The translations under genes were made by a program, and so were the position numbers. The notes beneath the pieces were generated by a model. That model worked only from the letters and a program-made list of their open reading frames with translations, did no database searches and had not been told where the DNA came from. Below, piece after piece: positions 58,517 through 64,000 of a stretch of DNA of 64,000 nt. This DNA comes from CAVVSD01 sp963750895 (lineage in GTDB: Bacteria; Actinomycetota; Thermoleophilia; Solirubrobacterales; Solirubrobacteraceae). The stretch is taken from contig CAVVSD010000006.1 in assembly GCA_963750895.1 (NCBI GenBank), positions 1,302,001 through 1,366,000 of the forward strand, in the 5' to 3' direction. Within the stretch, counting starts at the first letter, position 1. Each line of letters begins with the position of its first letter.

Positions 58517-60049
58517 ATGTTCCTCCGATCTGTGCGCGCGGCAGTCGCTGCCGGCGCCGTCCTCGCTGCCCTGGCACTGCCGGGCGTCGCCGCCGCCGGC
58601 GGCCAGCCACCCAGCCCCGGCGCCGCAGGCATCGGCGACCGCCTCTACCCCACGCTGGGCAACGGCGGCTATGACGTCTGGCACTACGACGTCGCGTGGC
58701 GCTATCCGGTGGCCGCGCCGACGACGCCGGTCACCGGGACCGTGACCATCGACGCGAAGGCGACCCAGTCGCTGTCGAGCTTCAACCTCGACTGGGCGGG
58801 GACGAGCTACGGCGCCGTCGCGGTGAACGGCCGCCCCGCGGCCGTCGTGCAGGACGGCGAGGACATCGTCATCACGCCGGAGCAGCCGATCCACAAGGGA
58901 TCGAAGTTCCGCGTGGTGGTCGCCCAGTACACGGCGACGCCGACCGTCGTCGATCCCGAGGTCGACTCCTCGGCCGCGTTCTTCTCCACGCCCGACGGCA
59001 CGGCGACGGCCGCGCAGCCGAACTTCGCGCACCTGTTCCTGCCGTCCAACGACCACCCGCGCGACAAGGCGACGTTCACGTTCCACCTCGACGTCCCCGA
59101 CGGGGTGACCGCGGTCGCCAACGGGGATCTGGTCTCCAAGACGACGCCCGAGCCGGGCCGGACGGTCTGGAACTACGACCTGCGCCAGCCGATGGCGACC
59201 GAGCTCGTCCAGATCGCGGCCGGCGACTACGACGTCACGCAGCGCGGCGTCGTGGACGGCGTCGCCGTGCGCGACGTGACGCCGAAGCGGCTGACCGCGC
59301 AGCTCGACCCGGCCCTGTCGACGGTGACGGCCCACATCCCGTGGATGCAGGCGCGCGTCGGCCACTACCCGTTCGGCCTGTACGGGTCGCTCGTCGTGGA
59401 CGACATCCCGTTCGCGCTGGAGACGCAGACGCTGTCGATCTACGGGCTCACCTGGTTCACGGAGCTGCCGCAGGGCGTGTGGGAGCCGACGATGGTCCAC
59501 GAGCTCGCCCACCAGTGGTTCGGCGACAGCGTCGCGCCGTACGAGTGGAGCGACCTGTGGCTCAACGAGGGCCACGCGACGTGGTACGAGGTCCTCTACG
59601 CCGAGGAGCACGGCCAGCTCGCGGAGGACAGCGCCGGAGTGTTCAACGAGGAGGGCTACGCGGACCTCGAGAGCTACATGCGCGCCGCGTACGCCGCGGG
59701 CGACAACTACCGCGCGCAGTACGGCCCGGTCGCGGTGCCGCCTGACGGCACGCTGAGCGGCCTGTTCAACTCGAACGTGTACTACGGCGGGGCGCTCGTG
59801 CTCTACGCGCTGCGCCAGGAGATCGGCACGGAGGCGTTCGACGCGCTCGAGCGCGCGTGGGTCACGAAGTACGAGAACGGCGTGGCGAGCACGGGCGACT
59901 TCATCGCCCTGGCGTCGAAGGTCGCGGGCCGCGACCTCGGCGCGTTCCTGCACGCGTGGCTCTACGACGAGACCACCCCGCCCATGCCGGGGCACCCGGA
60001 CTGGACGGTCGACCCGGTCACGGCGCCGGAGCCGGTGCCGGCGGCGTAG
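58517..60049 (+). CDS. Secreted M1-family metallopeptidase
   Basis: 510 aa. A signal peptide (residues 1-27, LAALALPGVAAAGG) is followed by an N-terminal beta domain (DVWHYDVAWRYPVA). The catalytic domain has FALETQTLSIYG in place of the aminopeptidase exopeptidase motif, the zinc motif MVHELAHQWFGDSVAPYEWS (landmark) and the third ligand in LWLNEGHATWYEVL. The long C-terminal ERAP-like domain is absent, giving the compact secreted form. It likely degrades extracellular peptides. Confidence 0.9.
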   Translation: MFLRSVRAAVAAGAVLAALALPGVAAAGGQPPSPGAAGIGDRLYPTLGNGGYDVWHYDVAWRYPVAAPTTPVTGTVTIDAKATQSLSSFNLDWAGTSYGAVAVNGRPAAVVQDGEDIVITPEQPIHKGSKFRVVVAQYTATPTVVDPEVDSSAAFFSTPDGTATAAQPNFAHLFLPSNDHPRDKATFTFHLDVPDGVTAVANGDLVSKTTPEPGRTVWNYDLRQPMATELVQIAAGDYDVTQRGVVDGVAVRDVTPKRLTAQLDPALSTVTAHIPWMQARVGHYPFGLYGSLVVDDIPFALETQTLSIYGLTWFTELPQGVWEPTMVHELAHQWFGDSVAPYEWSDLWLNEGHATWYEVLYAEEHGQLAEDSAGVFNEEGYADLESYMRAAYAAGDNYRAQYGPVAVPPDGTLSGLFNSNVYYGGALVLYALRQEIGTEAFDALERAWVTKYENGVASTGDFIALASKVAGRDLGAFLHAWLYDETTPPMPGHPDWTVDPVTAPEPVPAA

Positions 60050-60346
60050 GCGGTCGGGCGGCTCGCGCCGGCGGGACCTGGCGCGTCCGACGTCGAGGGG
60101 CGCGGGGTGCGTGCCGGCGTATCATCTGGCGTGAGCGCATGCACCCAGCCGCGAGACCCTCGCGACTGCCTAGACAGTGGGGCACCTGATCCGGCGCGGG
60201 CTCGGTTATCGGAGCAGCTGGGCACGGTGCAGGCGCCTGCGACCACGTTCCGCCCCATCCGCCCTCGGTGCGCCGTTCAGCCGCGGACCGACCCGGAGAC
60301 CACGGTTCGAGCGGAGCGCAGGTCCCGCCAGGCGCGCCGAGCGGAG
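60050..60346. other. Gene-free stretch between convergent genes
   Basis: About 300 nt. I see no gene, tRNA or known riboswitch here. Small hairpins are present (CGCGAG-ACC-CTCGCG near 60153-60167). The apparent run-on of the HMG-CoA-lyase-like frame into this stretch results from a frameshift. A short structured RNA cannot be excluded. Confidence 0.45.
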
Positions 60347-61244
60347 CTACTCCACGCCAACCGGTACGAACGGCCCCGCGCGGTGCAGCAGGCCGGGGAG
60401 CGGCGACGCCAGCCGCTCCTCGAGCCATCGCAGCGACCGCGATCAACGCGTCGAGGTCGACGCCCGTCTCCACGCCCTCGCCGTCGAGGAGGTAGACGAG
60501 GTCCTCGGTCGCGATGTTGCCCGTCGCGTTCGGGGCGAACGGGCAGCCGCCGAGGCCGCCGACGGACGCGTCGAGCAGCGTCGCGCCCGACTCCAGGCCC
60601 GCGATCGCGTTCGCGTAGCCCGTGTTGCGGGTGTTGTGGAGATGGAGGCCGACCGGCGTGCCTGCCGCGGCGCTGAGGGCGGCGGGCACGAGCCGGCGCA
60701 CCTGGGCGGGGACGCCGACGCCGATCGAGTCGGCGAGCAGCACCTCGTCCGCGCCCGCGGCCGCGATGAGCGCGACGTGCTGGACCACGATCCCCGGATC
60801 GACCGGGCCCTCGAACGGGCAGCCGAACGACGCGGCCAGCGTGACGTTCACGCGCCCGCCCGCCGCCTTGACCGCCCGGGTCATCTCCTGCGCGAGACGT
60901 GAGCCCTCGGCGGCCGTCTGACCCTGGTTGCGCAGCCCGAACGTGTCGCTGACGGGATACGCGAGGTGGATGTCCGTGACGCCTGCGGCCAGCGCGCGGT
61001 CCAGGCCGCGCGGGTTGAGCACGAGCCCCGACCACGACGCCTCGTCGTGGCCTGCCAGCGCGGCGAACACCTCCTCCGCCCCCGCCATCTGCGGGACGCG
61101 CCCCGGATGCACGAAGCTCCCGGCCTCCACGCGGCGCAGGCCCGCGGCGGCAAGCCGCAGGCACAGCTCCGCGCGCGCCTCCGGCGGCAGCGTCACGTCG
61201 TGGTTCTGCAGACCGTCGCGCGGGCCGACGTCGCAGAGGATCAC
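60347..61244 (-). CDS. Hydroxymethylglutaryl-CoA lyase-like enzyme, frameshifted near its 3' end
   Basis: Start MILCDVGPRDGLQNHDVTL at 61244. HMGL-like TIM barrel with the metal and substrate residues in VGPRDGLQN, VGLHLHNTRNTGYANAIAGL (landmark) and the HMG-CoA lyase signature VGGLGGCPFAPNATGNIATE with the catalytic Cys. After DLDALIAVA the frame is lost; removing one base near 60426-60432 gives WLEERLASPLPGLLHRAGPF and the stop at 60349-60347. About 298 aa. It likely splits HMG-CoA in leucine degradation or a related acyl-CoA. It sits 4 nt after leuA. Confidence 0.85.
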
Positions 61245-61248
61245 GGGA

Positions 61249-62805
<1,557 letters not shown>

Positions 62806-62935
62806 GTCGTTCTCTCCTTCTCGGCTCGTTCCGTCTGCTTCTTCTCGATGGCTCGCGGCTTCAGCGGCCGCCACGCAATATCTCCCCCTAGCGGGGGAGG
62901 AGAAGGAGAAGCAGGTCGAGCGCGGTGAACGACAT
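62806..62935 (-). promoter_or_regulatory. Leucine-responsive leader (attenuator) of leuA
   Basis: The region holds the leader peptide and 82 nt to leuA. GAGAAGGAGA in the leuA ribosome-binding site (complement at 62813-62822) is perfectly complementary to TCTCCTTCTC inside the Leu-codon run (62900-62909). A second pairing, AGAAGCAG with CTGCTTCT, is also possible. CTCCCCC-GCTA-GGGGGAG (62882-62899) forms a hairpin over the leader stop. A ribosome stalled at Leu codons would hide the anti-ribosome-binding site and leave leuA open; a completed ribosome would let it pair. The mechanism is inferred. Confidence 0.75.
62888..62935 (-). CDS. leuA leader peptide with six consecutive leucine codons
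   Basis: 15 codons plus TAG: MSFTALDLLLLLLPR. Seven of 15 residues are Leu, six in a row (CTG CTT CTC CTT CTC CTC). The ATG has no ribosome-binding site, but TAGATT lies 9 nt upstream of it and could be a -10 hexamer giving a leaderless or nearly leaderless transcript. Its place upstream of leuA and its composition mark it as a regulatory leader peptide. Confidence 0.8.
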   Translation of the reverse strand: MSFTALDLLLLLLPR

Positions 62936-62946
62936 GCGGGGGCGAA

Positions 62947-62970
62947 TCTAGCACCCGGACGGGTGCTAGA
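62947..62970. promoter_or_regulatory. Perfect 24-bp palindrome in the leuA promoter
   Basis: TCTAGCACCCG and CGGGTGCTAGA flank a 2-bp centre, 11 nt upstream of the leader ATG. The right end of it on the minus strand overlaps the putative -10 hexamer TAGATT, so it probably acts as a DNA operator for a repressor rather than as an RNA hairpin. Regulator unknown. Confidence 0.6.
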
Positions 62971-62992
62971 CCACCCCTGGACTGCTCGGGTA

Positions 62993-63221
62993 CTAGGCGA
63001 CGGCCCGCTCGGGCTCGGCGACCTTCCCGTCGGCCTCGGCGACGTGGACGTCCCGTGACGACGTGGACCATGCAGTCGTTCTCGTGCTGCACGGCCCGGA
63101 CGAGCACCGCGATGAACGCGAGGACGGCGAGCGCGAGGAAGAGCCACTCGCCGAAGCTCTCGGCACCCCACGGGATGAGCGACGTGGCGTCGTCCCAGCT
63201 GCTGAACGGAGCTGTGTTCAT
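62993..63221 (-). CDS. Small membrane protein downstream of amt, apparent frameshift
   Basis: About 75 aa after correction: MNTAPFSSWDDATSLIPWGA, one membrane helix (FGEWLFLALAVLAFIAVLVR) and a short polar tail. After ENDCMVHVVT the sequenced frame becomes Arg-rich; removing one base from the CCC run at 63052-63054 gives DVHVAEADGKVAEPERAVA and TAG at 62995-62993. It starts 4 nt after the amt stop, so it is probably an accessory of the ammonium channel. I do not recognise a named family. Confidence 0.65.
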
Positions 63222-63225
63222 GTCG

Positions 63226-64000
63226 TCATGCCTCCGGTGCGTTGTAGGTGCCGACGGGCGCCGCGCCGCCGCCGTTCAGGGGAGCGAAGCGCGGCGATAC
63301 GCCCGTGGCCGGGATGCCCTCGGGGTACGGCGCGGCCGGGATCTCGGAGAGGTCCAGGCCGAGGATCTCGACCTCCGGCGGGCTGCGCAGGAGCCCGGTG
63401 AGCTTCAGCGCACCGGCGCACAGGTAGCCGGGGACGAACCCGAGCGCGGCGAAGACCGCGATCGACCCGACCTGCCCGAGGATCGAGATCTCCGGGCCGC
63501 CGACGCCGCTCGGGTACCCGGCGAGGAAGATCCCGCAGGCGAGCAGCGACCAGATGCCGACCATCCCGTGGACGGCGACGGCGCCGACGGCGTCGTCGAT
63601 CCGGAAACGCTCCAGGAGCTTGCCGCCGTACGGGATCATCACGCCGCCGACGATCGCGATGATGAACGCCATCGGCGGGCTGTAGAGGTCGATGCCCGCC
63701 GCGACGGCGATGACGCCGGCCAGGCCGCCCGAGACCGTCCAGAACGGTTCGCCGCGTGAGCTCATGTACGCGCCGAGCAGGCCGCCGGCGAGCCCCATGA
63801 GCATGTTGAACACGAAGGCCGACAGGTTCGTCGGCGTGGCGAAGATCGTCGTGTAGCCATCGGGCGAGTAGATGACGCAGCCCATCATGAACCCGAAGAA
63901 GCCGACGAAGATCAGCATCAGGCCGAGCATCGTCATCGGCAGGTTGTGCGGGCGCAGGTCGTTCGCCGAGCCGTCGGCGTTGAACCTGCCGATCCGCGGA
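63226..64000 (-). CDS. amt: Ammonium transporter (Amt family), N-terminus outside window
   Basis: The C-terminal 257 residues are visible. IGRFNADGSANDLRPHNLPM, FVFNMLMGLAGGLLGAYMSS (landmark), IPYGGKLLERFRIDDAVGAV and the pore His in AVHGMVGIWSLLACGIF are characteristic. The tail has EILGLDLSEIP followed by about 35 residues rich in Pro/Gly. It conducts ammonium across the membrane. Upstream parts and any glnB/glnK neighbour lie beyond the right edge. Confidence 0.94.
   Translation of the reverse strand, partial: PRIGRFNADGSANDLRPHNLPMTMLGLMLIFVGFFGFMMGCVIYSPDGYTTIFATPTNLSAFVFNMLMGLAGGLLGAYMSSRGEPFWTVSGGLAGVIAVAAGIDLYSPPMAFIIAIVGGVMIPYGGKLLERFRIDDAVGAVAVHGMVGIWSLLACGIFLAGYPSGVGGPEISILGQVGSIAVFAALGFVPGYLCAGALKLTGLLRSPPEVEILGLDLSEIPAAPYPEGIPATGVSPRFAPLNGGGAAPVGTYNAPEA

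Noticed and set aside
60050..60346. Cobalamin or other riboswitch between the M1 peptidase and the HMG-CoA-lyase-like gene
   Set aside because: Fragments resembling a GACCTGC box and CCCACTG occur, but in the wrong order and between two convergent genes, with no downstream gene to control.
62882..62899. Intrinsic terminator as the leuA attenuator
   Set aside because: The GC hairpin over the leader stop is not followed by a U-run; the pairing between the Leu codons and the leuA ribosome-binding site explains control better at the translational level.

Overview
The window is high-GC chromosomal DNA from a bacterium. The gene content suggests Actinomycetota, most plausibly a deep lineage such as Thermoleophilia/Solirubrobacterales. 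Pointers are a short HisG paired with HisZ, a MurA with Asp at the fosfomycin-target Cys, SepF, GTG/TTG starts, many 4-bp GTGA/ATGA gene overlaps, and an rRNA operon whose 16S-23S spacer has no visible tRNA. The taxonomy is inference from gene content; the 16S gene at about 38428-39976 would settle it. Most genes lie on the minus strand. I saw no prophage, insertion sequence, CRISPR array or tRNA gene.

Layout. 1-7.9 kb (minus): part of a luciferase-like oxidoreductase, then the operon rpsB-tsf-pyrH-frr-uppS-cdsA-dxr-rseP (translation, UMP kinase, isoprenoid and phospholipid precursors, site-2 protease). 7.9-11.5 kb (minus): sulfate ABC importer sbp-cysT-cysW-cysA, divergent from the K+ transporter kup (11.6-13.5 kb). 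13.6-19 kb (minus): cca-pgeF-yggS-sepF-proC-yggT-lspA-rluD, resembling the distal end of a division cluster. 19-20.7 kb (plus): a membrane-anchored PQQ-type beta-propeller protein and a YjbR protein. 20.7-27.7 kb (minus): murA followed by hisZ-hisG-hisD-hisB-hisH-hisA-hisF. 27.7-30.9 kb: HD-domain protein, alpha/beta hydrolase, a small duplicated Cys/His protein and an isocitrate/isopropylmalate dehydrogenase-family enzyme. 30.9-34.9 kb (minus): hyuA-hyuB. 35-40.3 kb (minus): 16S-23S-5S with processing stems. 40.3-43.8 kb: tyrS and a divergent bifunctional penicillin-binding protein. 43.8-47.4 kb: ABC exporter pair and a divergent two-component system. 47.4-58.4 kb (minus): a branched-chain amino-acid run (cupin regulator, leuC, leuD, methyltransferase, leuB, ilvE, cimA) continuing into degT, an aldo/keto reductase, argH and mpg. 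58.5-64 kb: secreted M1 peptidase, HMG-CoA-lyase-like gene, leuA with its leader, a small membrane protein and part of amt.

Most interesting points. (1) leuA is preceded by a 15-residue leader peptide with six consecutive Leu codons, and part of that codon run is perfectly complementary over 10 nt to the leuA Shine-Dalgarno region. This looks like leucine-responsive translational attenuation. (2) Short hairpin elements recur at gene ends (about 7.88, 13.55, 23.47, 49.48 and 55.90 kb). Two of them share a two-hairpin layout with a compensatory base-pair change. (3) Nine or more core genes are broken by an apparent single-base indel while the rest of each gene is intact. This points to uncorrected sequencing errors and explains the apparent CimA-DegT fusion, and possibly the missing hisD stop.
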